64,000 nt of DNA from Phytoseiulus persimilis (GCA_037576195.1 CM075102.1:6758001-6822000); one strand, 5' to 3'; counted from the stretch's first letter, positions 11,244 through 21,702 are shown. Notes: a model not told the origin generated them from the letters alone. Numbers and translations are program-made.

Positions 11244-11605
11244 GAAACTCCTTCCTAGCGCAGGAGAGAGTGGAGACCTACAGGCGCGACAAGATCCGAG
11301 ATGGGGACGACGAGTCCGGAAGTGACGAGGAGGCCCACAAAAAGGATGAAGAGATACGCGGAGAGACGCTCAACAAGTGGCAACAATCTTGGAGCAGCTC
11401 GCTGACCGGCAGGACGACCTACGATAGCATATCGGATCTGCGAAGCTGGTACAAGCGGGAATTCGGCGAACTAACGTACCACACAACCCAAGTCCTCACA
11501 GGACACGGAGATTTCCAGAAGTACCTTCATCGCTTCAAGAAAGCTCCTAGCCCACTGTGCATCCTTTGCGATTCAGGTGCAGAAGACGATGTGGATCATA
11601 CGGTC
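11244..11605 (+). pseudogene. R1-like LINE remnant: C-terminal zinc-finger region
   Basis: The protein fragment has the signature found downstream of reverse transcriptase in R1-type LINEs: ETLNKWQQSW, GRTTYDSI, LTYHTTQVLTGHGDFQKYLH, then a CCHC-type motif (CILCDSGAEDDVDHT). Upstream there is no reverse transcriptase, so the element is strongly 5'-truncated. Its left boundary is at the target duplication GACTCGGGGA (11234-11243). The protein is interrupted after HTV by the CR1-like element and its last codons resume at about 15404. Confidence 0.8.
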
Positions 11606-11765
11606 GGTTCATCGTCTGCTACTGGCGGCGTGAGTTGCAATTCACACCGCTCCTCGACTTTTTTTCCATTTTCTCGCTGGAAAACTTCCTATTTCTGCGG
11701 CTGACTACTCGGTGGCAAGCTGTGGACTCAATCCTCGGTTTCAACAGGTTGTTGCTGTGCTCGGT

Positions 11766-12662
11766 ATGACTTCCCACCCTACATGCGCCCTCTGTGGCTC
11801 TCACCAGCTGAGAGGTGATCGTGGACCTATGCTTGCTTGCCTGGGCCTATGCCTCAATTTCATCCATGAAGGCTGCCACGTGGAAAAGCGGAGTGCGGGG
11901 CTGTGTGGCAGTTGTGTGTCTGCTGATAAGAAGGACAAACCTACAGCGAAGAATGTATTTGGCCGTGTCATCCAGCTCAGTAATATGATGTTGGAGCTAC
12001 ATGCAAAAATTGATGCTCAAGCTCATGAGATCAACACGCTTCGTGATGTGCTGTCATCCCACAATCCTGAAGGCTCCTCGTTGTTGCTCAGGCCGCGTGA
12101 CGACCCAGGAGTGAAGAAAAGTGCGAGAGTCGGCGCCGGAGGGCTGAAATCGCCACTCCCTTCGCTGTCAGCCGCATCGGTCGGCTCGCCATCACCTGTT
12201 GCGCTTGGCGCGGCCGCGACCCAGGCTAATTCCAGCAATGGTGGCGATGGCCGTGGGCCCCCTCGAGTGGTGGCTTCTGACATGATGGCACAGTTGCCAA
12301 GGGGTAAGCCTCGTAGAGGGAGACCCACTGTTGGTACTGGGAATTCTCAGTGCTCCCTGAGTGCCGCGCCGCGTCCCCCGAGAGTTATGAACGTCTTCGT
12401 TTCTCGACTTGCACAGGACACATCGGCTCGCTCTGTTTTCGACTACGCACTGACTTTGTGCACTGGTGTCTCGTTGGTGTCTAAGTTCAAGAATGATGCG
12501 GGAAGATTCGCCTCATTCGTCATTACAACTTGTGGTGGTGATCCTCGTGAACTACTCGGAGCTGATCGCTGGCCTGAGGGAGTCATAGTTGATAGATTCC
12601 GTGGACGTTCTATAATAGAGGATAGAGTCGAGGAGACCGCTGGACCAGTCGGCCCTGCCTGA
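11766..12662 (+). CDS. CR1-like element ORF1 protein (PHD-like zinc finger)
   Basis: I chose the ATG at 11766 because it is the first ATG in the open frame and directly precedes the zinc finger. The N-terminus (CALCGSHQLRGD, CLGLCLNFIHEGCH, CGSC) has the Cys/His spacing of a PHD/RING-like finger, a known feature of CR1-type ORF1 proteins. A short coiled-coil-like segment follows (MMLELHAKIDAQAHEINTLR). The middle is low-complexity Ser/Ala/Pro/Gly. The C-terminal domain (NVFVSRLAQDTSARSVFDYA; RFASFVITT) resembles the ORF1 end of the CR1-like fragment at 1-1110. ORF1 proteins of this type bind element RNA. The frame ends with TGA at 12660-12662 and ORF2 follows in the same frame. Confidence 0.8.
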   Translation: MTSHPTCALCGSHQLRGDRGPMLACLGLCLNFIHEGCHVEKRSAGLCGSCVSADKKDKPTAKNVFGRVIQLSNMMLELHAKIDAQAHEINTLRDVLSSHNPEGSSLLLRPRDDPGVKKSARVGAGGLKSPLPSLSAASVGSPSPVALGAAATQANSSNGGDGRGPPRVVASDMMAQLPRGKPRRGRPTVGTGNSQCSLSAAPRPPRVMNVFVSRLAQDTSARSVFDYALTLCTGVSLVSKFKNDAGRFASFVITTCGGDPRELLGADRWPEGVIVDRFRGRSIIEDRVEETAGPVGPA

Positions 12663-15368
12663 CTTGGCGCCATATCTATCAATGCAGCTAGCATTGCTTC
12701 GCCTGGTAAAATTGATGTGCTACTCAACTATTGCCTTAAGAAAACTGTCTACATTGTATTCATATGTGAAACATGGTGCAAACCGGAGTCGGTTAGTGAC
12801 GCCGAGCTGTCGTTCCATAATACTTTCACTGTCATCAGGAGGGATCGTGCCGGCCCCAAGCCAGGAGGTGGTGTCTGCATCCTTGTGCATAATTCTCTGA
12901 ACTGTTGCCCGGTTGAGACTCTGGGCGGCAGCGAGGTGTGTGCCTGCGATCTCTTCGTATCTGGTTGCCGGATACGTCTCATATCGTTTTACTATCCCCC
13001 GTGGAGCGAAAATACTGCTGAAGGAATTCTACGCATATCGTCTCTCATCGATGACCTGGAGTCGCTACTATCCACTGAAGCTCCTGTCATCTGTTGTGGT
13101 GACCTCAACCTGCCTGCCATTGATTGGTCTGCACTAACTTGTCCATCTTCTGCTGTTCGTGACTCCTGCTCGAGGGAGGAGCTGTTCAGGGATTTCGCAT
13201 CCTCCTTTGGACTCTCTCAAATGGTGTCCTCACCGACTCATCGGAACGGTAACATCATTGACTTGGTCTTCTCGAGTGATGATGATATACTCGACTGTGT
13301 CAGGGTGACGCCAGCTCCCATCAAATCTGACCACTTTCTCGTATCATTCAGCCTCATTCTCACCGCAACCCCAGTTGGTTCCGGTAAGCAATCGTTTGCC
13401 TTCAAGGAGGGTGATTATGATGCAATCTCTGATCGGCTCCTATCCGTTCCTTGGACGGAGGTGGCATGCTCTGTTCGGGATGATGTCAATGCTCTGTACT
13501 GCTTCCTCGAGGAACTCCTCTTCGATCTTCGTGATGCCTTCATTCCGAAACGGGCAGCGACTCGGCGTGATCATAGGATCTCTGATCACATTGCCCGTCT
13601 CTATGATGTGATCGAAGATCCACTTGCTGATCTCAATGTTGAGGCCCAGGACAGGATCATCTCTAGTATCGATCGCCTCGTCACTCGTGAGCGGACCTTG
13701 GTTGAAACCCGTGTGGCTGCCTCCAAGGATCCTCGAGATTTCTTCCGTTACGCTCAGAGTCGAATGGGTGGTGGCACCGGTGTGTCGCTACTCAAAACGC
13801 CGGACGGCTCGATTCACTCAACATCCCAACAGAAAGCTGATTTGTTGGCTGAACATTCCGCATCTCTCTTGACCACGGATGATGGATCATCCACACCGAT
13901 ATATCCGTCGTGTGATTCGGCCCCGCAACTTGAAGATCTCGTCTTTGATGAACTCACTGTCTACAATACTTCGCGGGCTCTCGGGACCAAACTCACCGTC
14001 ACTCCTGATGGACTACCGCCACTATTCTTCTCCAGAGCCGCACTTGGACTCGCAAAACCTCTTGAGATAATCTTCAATCTCTCTCTTCGTACATCGATTG
14101 TACCTGACGCGTGGAAGCTATCGTTCGTCACCCCTGTATACAAATCCAAGGGATCGCGCACTGATGCTAGTGACTATAGACCTATCTCTATCAGTGTTGT
14201 TGCAAGCAAGGTTTTTGAGCGCATTCTCACAAATCACATTGTTGCGCACTGCGAATCGCATAATCTCTTCGATCCCAATCAATTCGGCTTCCGACCGAAC
14301 AGGTCAACTGTCCTTCAGCTCGTTGATACGCACAATCAATGGATATCGGCCTTCAATGATAATGCGGCCACTTCCGATGTCATCTATATTGACTTCCGCG
14401 CGGCATTCGATGTCGTCAACCATAGGTTACTCATCTCCAAGCTGCCTTCCTTTGGCTTCTCTGATCGCCTCTGTCAGTGGTTCGCGAATTTTCTCGCTGA
14501 TCGCTTCTCGCGGGTCAGAATTGATTCATGTTTCTCGAGGCGTTACGCTTGCTCATCTGGTGTTCCGCAGAGCAGTGTAGTTGGACCCATGTTATTTCTG
14601 TTGTTCTCAAATGATGTTCAGTATGAGATTTCTGATTCAGTACAGCATCGCACCTATGCTGATGATATCAAGATATTCGCTGATGTTTCTAGGCCCGGAG
14701 CGAGGGAGGCACTCCAACTTTCGTTGAATAATATCGGCAACTGGGCTCAGCGCTGGGAGCTTCTGATATCTTCCTCTAAATCTGCAGCTCTTCACATTCT
14801 TCATGACGACCGCCATTCTTACACGCTCCTTGGTGAAGCCATCCCGGAGGTTCTTCAAGTGAAGGATCTTGGTGTCAACTTCACTTCTGACCTTAAGCCT
14901 GAGACTCACACCTATAATGCGATTGCGAGGGCAGGGAGAACTGCTAACTTTGTCCTCCGAGCGTTTGATTGTAGAATCCCTGACGTCTATTTTCGGGCCT
15001 ATAAGTCCCTTGTCCTCCCCTCTCTCCTGTATGGTTCGGAAGTCTGGCGGCCTTGGCTCAGGGGATCCACTGATGCCTTGGAGCGCTTCCAACGCAAATT
15101 CGTTAGGAGGGCTGCTCGCAAATGCCGTATCTCCCCTGACTTACTCTCTCTCCCTCCTATACATGATGTTCTCGATGATAAGGATCTCAAGCTAGCGCAC
15201 TGCATCCAGCGCCTGAATTTCACTAGGAATTTTTTTGTTACCCGTGTTACTAAAACCCGTTCTGGGCGACTTTTCGTTGTACCGCGGGCCCGTAACAACA
15301 CTGTATCGAATAGTTTTCGCTGGAGACTATCTAGTCGATTTGATCGTATTTCCCCCGGTACCCAGTAA
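12663..15368 (+). CDS. CR1-like element ORF2: endonuclease-reverse transcriptase
   Basis: Open from the codon after the ORF1 TGA to TAA at 15366-15368 with no internal stop. The endonuclease shows VFICETWCKPESV, GGGVCILVHN, VICCGDLNLPAIDW and SDHFLVSFS (the last has the catalytic SDH). The reverse transcriptase shows WKLSFVTPVYKSKGS, YRPISISVVASKVFERIL, FGFRPNRSTVLQL, VIYIDFRAAFDVVNHRLLIS and YADD at 14655-14666. The C-terminus (YGSEVWRPWL) is CR1/Jockey-like. No ATG precedes the endonuclease: the frame opens with LGAISINAASIA, the family's usual first strand. Translation therefore depends on readthrough or reinitiation at the ORF1 stop. GVPQSSVVGP replaces the usual GVPQGSVLGP, a possible inactivating change. 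Confidence 0.9.
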   Translation, partial: LGAISINAASIASPGKIDVLLNYCLKKTVYIVFICETWCKPESVSDAELSFHNTFTVIRRDRAGPKPGGGVCILVHNSLNCCPVETLGGSEVCACDLFVSGCRIRLISFYYPPWSENTAEGILRISSLIDDLESLLSTEAPVICCGDLNLPAIDWSALTCPSSAVRDSCSREELFRDFASSFGLSQMVSSPTHRNGNIIDLVFSSDDDILDCVRVTPAPIKSDHFLVSFSLILTATPVGSGKQSFAFKEGDYDAISDRLLSVPWTEVACSVRDDVNALYCFLEELLFDLRDAFIPKRAATRRDHRISDHIARLYDVIEDPLADLNVEAQDRIISSIDRLVTRERTLVETRVAASKDPRDFFRYAQSRMGGGTGVSLLKTPDGSIHSTSQQKADLLAEHSASLLTTDDGSSTPIYPSCDSAPQLEDLVFDELTVYNTSRALGTKLTVTPDGLPPLFFSRAALGLAKPLEIIFNLSLRTSIVPDAWKLSFVTPVYKSKGSRTDASDYRPISISVVASKVFERILTNHIVAHCESHNLFDPNQFGFRPNRSTVLQLVDTHNQWISAFNDNAATSDVIYIDFRAAFDVVNHRLLISKLPSFGFSDRLCQWFANFLADRFSRVRIDSCFSRRYACSSGVPQSSVVGPMLFLLFSNDVQYEISDSVQHRTYADDIKIFADVSRPGAREALQLSLNNIGNWAQRWELLISSSKSAALHILHDDRHSYTLLGEAIPEVLQVKDLGVNFTSDLKPETHTYNAIARAGRTANFVLRAFDCRIPDVYFRAYKSLVLPSLLYGSEVWRPWLRGSTDALERFQRKFVRRAARKCRISPDLLSLPPIHDVLDDKDLKLAHCIQRLNFTRNFFVTRVTKTRSGRLFVVPRARNNTVSNSFRWRLSSRFDRISPGTQ

Positions 15369-15403
15369 TAAACCGTGCATTACCAAAAAAAAAAAAAAAG
15401 GAG

Positions 15404-15807
15404 GCACGGTCCCAGAACTGGTCCAGAAGATGCTGCAAAATGAAGGTAAGTGGAATTTAATCTCACGCAAAATAGGATGTATACTCAAAAAAAAGGAGAA
15501 CATGCTCATGCGAAGAAACGCAGAACTAAACGGGCAAATTATGCCTGCGCCTGAGGTCCCGTAGGGAACCCTAGCCGCGAGACAGAACGGAGAATAGATA
15601 ACAAAAGGGAGACGAGAGCTGACTGACGAAGCGGACGGCCCTTGGTGACCCGGAAGTAATACAATACAGGGCTTGCCTTGAGTGCCCAGTCACCAAAAGG
15701 GCGGAGGGAGGGGTTTTAGAGGACACACCTCATAACTAGGGTAACGGACGTAAGTCCCATCTCTTGTATCCGAAGGAATTTCCCCTCCCGCCAGAAAAAA
15801 AAAAAAA
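15404..15807 (+). mobile_element. R1-like LINE remnant: last codons, 3' UTR and A tail
   Basis: The first 160 bp continue the R1-type C-terminus (PELVQKMLQNEGKWNLISRK, GCILKKKE), followed by a stop near 15562 and about 230 bp of 3' UTR. A 13-base A tail ends at 15807. It is followed by GACTCGGGGA (15808-15817), which matches 11234-11243 and so is the target-site duplication of the truncated R1-like element. About 30-40 codons expected between HTV at 11605 and this part are missing. Confidence 0.75.
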
Positions 15808-15845
15808 GACTCGGGGAAGTATGGTCAGGAGGGTGCCGGAATCGG
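15808..15845 (+). repeat. Tandem-repeat element, remainder after the R1-like insertion
   Basis: The sequence GACTCGGGGAAGTATGGTCA continues the repeat unit interrupted at 11243. It ends in a GGGGGGG run, after which a hAT-type terminus begins. Confidence 0.7.
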
Positions 15846-16151
15846 GGGGGTGATTTATCGGACTGGGTAGTCCGATGAATCATCGGTATGGGGCCGATGA
15901 TTTCCCGGACTCCGCAGTCTGACCCTATCCGATCGGCAGTGCGGTGCTAAATGTCTCAGTGGAGGATATCCCGATCAGCGGAACCAGGGCTAAATCGGTG
16001 TGAAATCCCTGAGCAGGTTCTCTCCTAATGGAAAATCACTCTCCGGACCATCGGACCAGGAAAAATGATTTATCGGACTGGCCGGTCCGAAAATTCCAAT
16101 TCCGGACCGCTCGGTCCGCGGCGGATTCCGGACTCCGGAAAATGATGTCTA
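15846..16151 (+). repeat. hAT-type terminal repeat fragment
   Basis: These 306 bp match the right terminal inverted repeat of the hAT element at 43901-47666, including TTATCGGACTGGCCGGTCCG blocks and the end CCGGAAAATGATGTCTA. Only this one end is found here; the left end and transposase are absent. The following 8 bp (GTCGCCAT) cannot be paired with a left copy. Confidence 0.75.
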
Positions 16152-16159
16152 GTCGCCAT

Positions 16160-16530
16160 CGCCTTAGCGATGCTCGGTCTATCTAGTCCAGCCGGCACGC
16201 CATCCTTGACGTCCTTTGCGCCGGACATTATGAAGACGTGGACGTTCCCGTCCTTTTCTTCGTCGAGGTACCGTTTTACCCGGTCGCAGCAATCGTTCAT
16301 GGTGTCTTGGAATGCCGACCACAATCCGAGGGCACCGATGCCTCCCCGCTCTTCCCACAGGTGGACGTCGTCCCTCACAAGGGAAGGTTCTGAATTGTAC
16401 GGCCACGATTCCGACCAGATAGATTGCGATCAGTAGGGCGATCAGAGACATGAAAAACGGCTGATGAAACTTTTCCCAATGGGCCGTCGTTTCCAAGCTA
16501 CAGCACCCTCCAAACTTGAAATTTAACATG
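16160..16530 (-). pseudogene. Unrecognised fragment with one membrane helix
   Basis: On the minus strand a frame encodes a hydrophobic helix (FFMSLIALLIAIYLVGIVAV, about 16465-16405). One frameshift later it gives a soluble-looking stretch (GGIGALGLWSAFQDTMNDCC; YLDEEKDGNVHVFIMSGAKD). I do not recognise the protein. The join of helix and cysteine-containing ectodomain recalls the small type II membrane proteins of the Copia cassettes, but I see no alignable motif. No start codon, promoter or intron can be supported. Confidence 0.3.
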
Positions 16531-16694
16531 GGCTCCTACGGGAGCCTGTCGGATTCGTGGGAGCCAAGGCCAAGCAAGCTCTGAAAATCGTTGTGAACGG
16601 TTCCTGCTGCGGGGCCATGTCTTGGAAATCGCACCCTGTGTCGGTGGTGCCACCAGAGACGGACGAAAGAGAAAACGAACTGTCAGGTTTCAAA

Positions 16695-17613
16695 TCAATG
16701 AAAATGGCATTCCATGTAGAAACAGTCGCAACACAAAATCCTCTGGCAATGCGCGCATCGAATGAATGGTACAATAATGCAGTTCGGCGTTACGCAATCA
16801 CCTTCGAATTCGAAAATAAGCTCGGACATGGGCAAAAATGGCACTGCGGGTACGTCGAAGCTGCCTAACCGCCAAGCACAAAGCCAATGAGGACGGAACA
16901 ACGGACTCTGGAATCGATTGTGTATCAACGAATGCATCCTTAGGACGCCATTCCTTCGGTCCACGCGGGAGTTGTACAAAAAACCATGTTCAGTTAGTCT
17001 CTTGGCGAAACCTTTCCAGAGTCGGGAACAATAAAGATCGAGAGGTTGCACAAAGCTCGATGAACCGGCAGGGAAAACTTTCACTGCGACGACTTTCCCC
17101 GGGATGTTGTAGGATTCTTGGTTGTTGTGTCCTCCCCACGAGTCGACGAACAAGACACATCTGTTGTCATGCAAGCAGTCCACGATGTCCTTGAAGACGG
17201 TCTGACACCACATGCGGACAAGCTCTTCCGTCAACTTTCCCGATTTTGTGCAGGTCACATACAGATTTCGATAATTCGGCATGGAAGCCGCCACGATCGG
17301 ACCGAATTGATTTGAACTTCCAGTTTGGGTTGGCATCAATGCAGTCCAGGATCCGACAGATTTGCCCGAACGTGAACAGTCCTTGCGGTCCTCCCATCTA
17401 CGGGTTTTCGATCAGAGGCTCGTAATCGTCGCCATGGCCGTACGACTCGTACAGTTCCTCGACCTCCTCAACGTCTACGGAATCTTTGTGCGCGAACTTC
17501 TTCATCGTTGACACGATATCAGCCGCTAGTTTCTTCTCGATCTCCCGGGCGTCTTCTCGAGCACTCGGGGCGATATGCAAGGACTCCAGCTGTTGCTGAA
17601 TCAGCGACACCAA
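16695..17613 (-). pseudogene. pogo/Tigger-like DDE transposase, partial
   Basis: The minus strand carries the DDE_1 catalytic region: CVLFVDSWGGHNNQ (near 17160), then FPAGSSSFVQPLDLYCSRLW (near 17065) and FAKRLTEH. This D...QPLD layout is diagnostic for pogo/Tigger transposases. Upstream, 17613-17398 encodes an acidic helical segment (SLIQQQLESLHIAPSARED) ending in a stop, and 17397-17167 a second frame with the N-terminal part of the core. No helix-turn-helix DNA-binding domain and no terminal inverted repeats are visible. Dead copy. Confidence 0.75.
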
Positions 17614-17639
17614 TGCATTTGTGGCGTACGGATGGGCCC

Positions 17640-18185
17640 TAGCGCTAAGACTCTAGCACATCACATCCATGTCACTAAGGATTAACACATTACACATGGG
17701 AGATTGAGCAGTCTAGGAGTTTCAGAATAGAATGTGCATTTTATCAAAGCAAACATACTGTAGGTTGAACTGGCTGCAGCACGATAAGATTCGAACCAAG
17801 TGAATAATCAAAAATATGCTGAAAGTTGCATCGGCTCAAGCAAGATTGAATGGGACACTTGTAATTGTTTCCAAACACACTGGCAGTTGAATTGTCTACA
17901 GAATAAGCGAATTCGGATTTTGTGAATCTCTTGTCGAATGAGCTCAAGCAGAGCTGCAAGTGTCAAATATTCAAGGAGGTCCTTCGGCACTGGGTTCGTC
18001 CGGTGACGCACGGTCACCATCAGCTGGCGGGGAGTTCGGATGCAGAGCAACTCTGTCTCCACGTTTTCCTCCAGAGTGACGTCTCGCATCAGCTGACGAT
18101 AGTCTGTTGGTCAATGAGATCCGCCATCTTGGCAGAACACGTTTTGCAACAATTCGTCACCCGACGAGTCTTTTCGGTTCTCCAA
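17640..18185. other. No recognised feature
   Basis: Mixed AT-rich sequence between the pogo-like remnant and the BEL leader. Short frames only, with no domain motifs and no clear repeat structure. Confidence 0.5.
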
Positions 18186-18657
18186 TAAGATCCTATTTTA
18201 TAACCGTGCCCGAACCGGGTTTCCGACCCGAGGGATACGAAGTCAGGAATCATCATCTGGAAAAACCCTTTTCCACGAACTCAACCCGTCAGCCGTCAGC
18301 CGGCACCCGCCAGCCAGCGACCGAACGGGCTCAGTGCGCCAGATCACCTCCCAGAAACGAAAAACAGACGTGTCTTCTTTTCCTAAGTCAGAGGTGTGAG
18401 CCACAAAATTGGTGTCACAAGTTTAAAACCGAACGTAGCCCGCTCATTCGTCGGAGCTCGGCAATATTCCTAGAGAAATTACTGGCAGGGCCACAGCGGA
18501 AGTACTACCCGTGTGCAGCTTCAACGGCAGACCACCCGGCAGCCTTCAGAGGCATCAGAGGCGAAGCTCCTCAGCACAGATATACACCCCAGGGCCGCGT
18601 GGATTGAACCGGTCAGTTCACCCCAAGTCGTAATTCATTAATACATTTGATGTCAGA
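18186..18657 (+). promoter_or_regulatory. Probable BEL/Pao 5' LTR end and leader
   Basis: A TATA-like TTTTATAA lies at about 18190-18197, upstream of the BEL gag ATG (18658). About 220 bp further on, GAGCCACA is followed by TTGGTGTCACAAG (about 18410-18424), which could be the LTR end and primer-binding site. Without a 3' LTR in the window the limits are inferred. Confidence 0.35.
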
Positions 18658-21022
18658 ATGTCTCAAAACGCAGGCGCATCGTCAAATCCAACCACGGGAG
18701 TTGCGGCCGACGGCCAAGAGCCAGAGGGTCGGCTAACCGCTTATGGCTACCCGGTGCTTCCACATCCACCTACGACGAGCGATGCGGATCGGCAACTACC
18801 GACCGGCAGTGCTTTCAGCGAGTACAGAGTACAGAATGAACACAGCTCGGACGGTGAGATGGAGTCAGAATTCTATACGCAGATATCTCTGTCAGACACT
18901 TTGGACAACCGGACCGGTGAGCAAGTCGCAAGACGATCCGCGCAGGTTGTAGAAGGTAGGCAGGAGGTTGGTGAAGCCGTGGCAGTTACTCCTCGCGGCA
19001 ACAGCATCACCGCAGAGAGGTCTCGATCTCAGTCGGCCCGAGATCCGGACGATACGTCTTGGGCCAGTCCTCTGATCCACGTACCGTGGAGGTCATCCAC
19101 CAAAAATTGGGAGGGTCTCCGGCCGGAGGTGGTTCTTGGGGCGCCGGCATTAGCTGAGGTCTCGAAAATTTCTCCCAAGAATTCTCTTCAGGAACAAGCT
19201 CCAATTCCGGAAATGGCCCCGCACAGTGTAGCTGGTGTAGGGGATTTGTCAAGTGGCATTCCAAGTATGCAACAGCTCGAACCGAATCGGCACCCGCCTT
19301 TGGCAGCGCCGCGAGCACAATACGTGAACCCACAGGCAACACAAGAAGACCCAGCAAATTATCTTCCTAAGCTGAACAAAAACTTCAAAATGCCGAGGTT
19401 CAACGGCGACGTCAAGGAATTCCGAAAATTCATGAGCACGTTCAACGTCTTCGTTCATGATAGACAAATTCCGGACCTACAAAGAATGCTGCTCCTACAC
19501 GAATCGCTGTCAGGCAAAGCATATCACAGTGTGAAACACCTGGACCTCAGTGCGGAAAACTATATCCCAATGCGACGAATACTGGAGAAGCAGTTCGGAG
19601 ACGAAGGTTTGGCGGAGGACAGCCACCTCCGAGCGTTGGACCAAATCCTGTCATCAGGAGGTGGAATCCGTTACGATAACTTGCCCAATTTTGTTAACTC
19701 AATCTCCCAACATATATTGGCACTCATTTCTCTAGGAGAATCCTATACAACACTTTCACCTTCCTACGCAAACAGGGTCCTAGATAAACTTTCCAGGGAG
19801 ACACAACACAAATTCATGACAGCTTTCAGGGACACACACAAGCAAACACACGCGTGCAAACTCGGAGCGTTAGTGGCTTTTCTAGAGTCGGAGTCCCGAA
19901 TAATCGAAGCTCTCACGTCGAATCGAAGCCTGAATGTTAGACAGCAGCCGTCCAACTTCAACCCAAACAGAAGAGCAGCGACGGACTACAACCAGCGGAG
20001 CCCGCAGCTGACTCGAGGTCATACGAATCAGAGACGGGAATTCAACAATTCCAACGGCAAGCAAAACCCTACGTCTTACAAGAGTGCAACGAACAACTTC
20101 CACGTGGCGTCGCGGTCGGCAGTAGCACCAAGTCGGCAAGTTCCTACACCACCCCGGAGAAAACAGAAAATAAGCTGTATATTCTGCGAAGGCGATCACC
20201 CACCGTACCGGTGTCCGGCAACCCTGTCACACTAAGAACGGGAAGAGAGAGCTGAGGCGGCGAAGGCTTGCCTGAAGTGTCTCAATCTCAACCATGAAGC
20301 GAATAGTTGCAAGGAGGCCTTCAGGAAGGTCTGTCGCTACTGCAAAGGGAAACATTACTCGATCATTTGCAGCAAGGCCCCCGCGGACATACAGGAAAGG
20401 AAGTCGACAGTTTCCAGCGTCAACCTGAAGACGGAGATCCATGACAGACCGGTATATCTATGGACGGCTCACGCTCGGGCAGAAGTCGGCGACAAGCGGG
20501 TGTTATGCAGAATACTCATAGATCCTGGCTCGCAGTCTTCCCACATTACGCACGCCATGGTCGGGAAGCTTCAATCAGTTCCTGAGAGACACATCGACAT
20601 GGCGATGTCTACGGCAGGAGGAAGAGTCACCAACATTCGCAACTGTGGAGTCCACCACATAATCCTGCGGAGCAGGTACGACGAACGAAAATCCCTCTCC
20701 CTGGAGGCGGTGGAACTGAAGTGCCTGTCTAGGGCAAAATTTCCCATCTTGAGGGAAGACTTCGGTCTGAAACGCCTGGCCGACCGCGTCCCAGAGGGCG
20801 AATCAGAATGGATCGACATTTTGCTCGGAACAGAGAAAATGGCACGCATAGGGTTCTCAGACCCGCGTTCGTTCGGAGATATTTTCGCTTTCGACAGCAT
20901 GTTCGGATTCATTCTAGGGGGAACGACAACGGGCTCAGTGCCCGGCGAGAGTGCAATGACTCGATTCTGCGGTGTCGAAATTGTCCAGGAGGCGGAATGC
21001 TCTTCCCCAATATACCAGGCAG
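18658..21022 (+). pseudogene. BEL/Pao Gag-protease part of Pol, interrupted
   Basis: Starts at ATG 18658. The first ~235 residues are low-complexity and polar. A DUF1759-type BEL Gag domain follows (about residues 240-420: NFKMPRFNGDVKEFRKFMST; LSGKAYHSVKHL). Then come cysteine knuckles (CIFCEGDHPPYRC, CLKCLNLNHEANSC, CRYCKGKHYSIIC) and the aspartic protease (ILIDPGSQSSHI, near 20515; later DILLGTEKMARIG). A single TAA at 20233-20235 breaks the frame between the first two knuckles; the copy at 1440-2024 is open at the same point, so the stop is probably a mutation. A Copia element is inserted after codons IYQA, and the same frame resumes at 28951. Confidence 0.9.
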
Positions 21023-21400
21023 TGATGAGCCTTTAGGGGCCTGGCTCTAGCTTCTTTGCGGCTGGATGAGAAGATCGGTGGCGCGTACAAGACTTGCCTA
21101 GAGACGACGGCTACTGAATGAAAACGACAATTCTGGTGGACAGAATGTTTGGCTCCCCCAACACACTGAAGTTTTATTCCGGCTTTTATGGTCACTGACA
21201 GGGGAGAGCTACACGGCGAACACTGACGTTTGAAGTCAGTCTACAGGCGTCCGATCTCTATCTCAGTGATCTACAGTATCGCCTGTGCGCAGATGATCAT
21301 GCTCAAAGTTCACTGACGCTTCGCTTACACGACTTGCGTCTTCCCTGATTACCAAAACTGTGCCGACGACTGCTCTGGGTAAAGCATCAAATACTCAACA
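21023..21400 (-). repeat. 3' LTR of Copia copy A
   Basis: Direct repeat of 28573-28950, 378 bp. On the element strand it begins TGTTGAGTATTTGATGC and ends in CA. About ten substitutions and no length change separate it from the 5' LTR. Confidence 0.95.
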
Positions 21401-21401
21401 G

Positions 21402-21410
21402 CTCCCTCCT
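21402..21410 (-). promoter_or_regulatory. Polypurine tract of Copia copy A
   Basis: On the element strand AGGAGGGAG lies directly before the 3' LTR (AGGAGGGAGC, then TGTTGAG). This is the expected place and composition for the plus-strand primer of an LTR retrotransposon. Confidence 0.75.
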
Positions 21411-21695
21411 ACACAGAACAGTCGCTTGCAGATCATAGCCGGAACCTTCTGATGTGGGGAACATTGCATGTGACATTACTCGGATGCGCGATTCCGCGAT
21501 TACAGATCTCTTCAGCGGAAGCATCTATCGAACATGCAATGTGTAGAGACTTCACTAGATACTTTATCAGTTCAATGGTTCGAATTCTATGGAGAAACTT
21601 CAAGCTGATGTCTGCCTAGACATCTTTGTCGCGAAATTTGCTTTCGATTGAAGTGACATACGACCGTATCTTGAGACAAAATCTCGCCAAAATCG

Positions 21696-21702
21696 TATAA
21701 AA
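21696..21702 (+). promoter_or_regulatory. TATA box for antisense gene 1 (copy A)
   Basis: TATAAAA on the plus strand, antisense to pol, 58 bp upstream of the ATG at 21754. An initiator-like CACTCAATT lies about 23 bp downstream. The promoter sits about 300 bp inside the inner edge of the 3' LTR and drives transcription back into the element. Confidence 0.65.

Larger units (their letters stand above)
11606..15403 (+). mobile_element. CR1-like non-LTR retrotransposon, nearly complete
   Basis: Order: about 100 bp of pyrimidine-rich 5' UTR, ORF1, ORF2, AATAAA overlapping the ORF2 stop (15367-15372), then a 15-base A run (15385-15399). It is inserted in the R1-like remnant, with ACGGTC at both edges (about 11600 and 15406) as a possible short duplication, though extra bases and missing R1 codons make the boundary imperfect. 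Both ORFs are long and open, so this is one of the youngest elements in the window. Confidence 0.85.
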
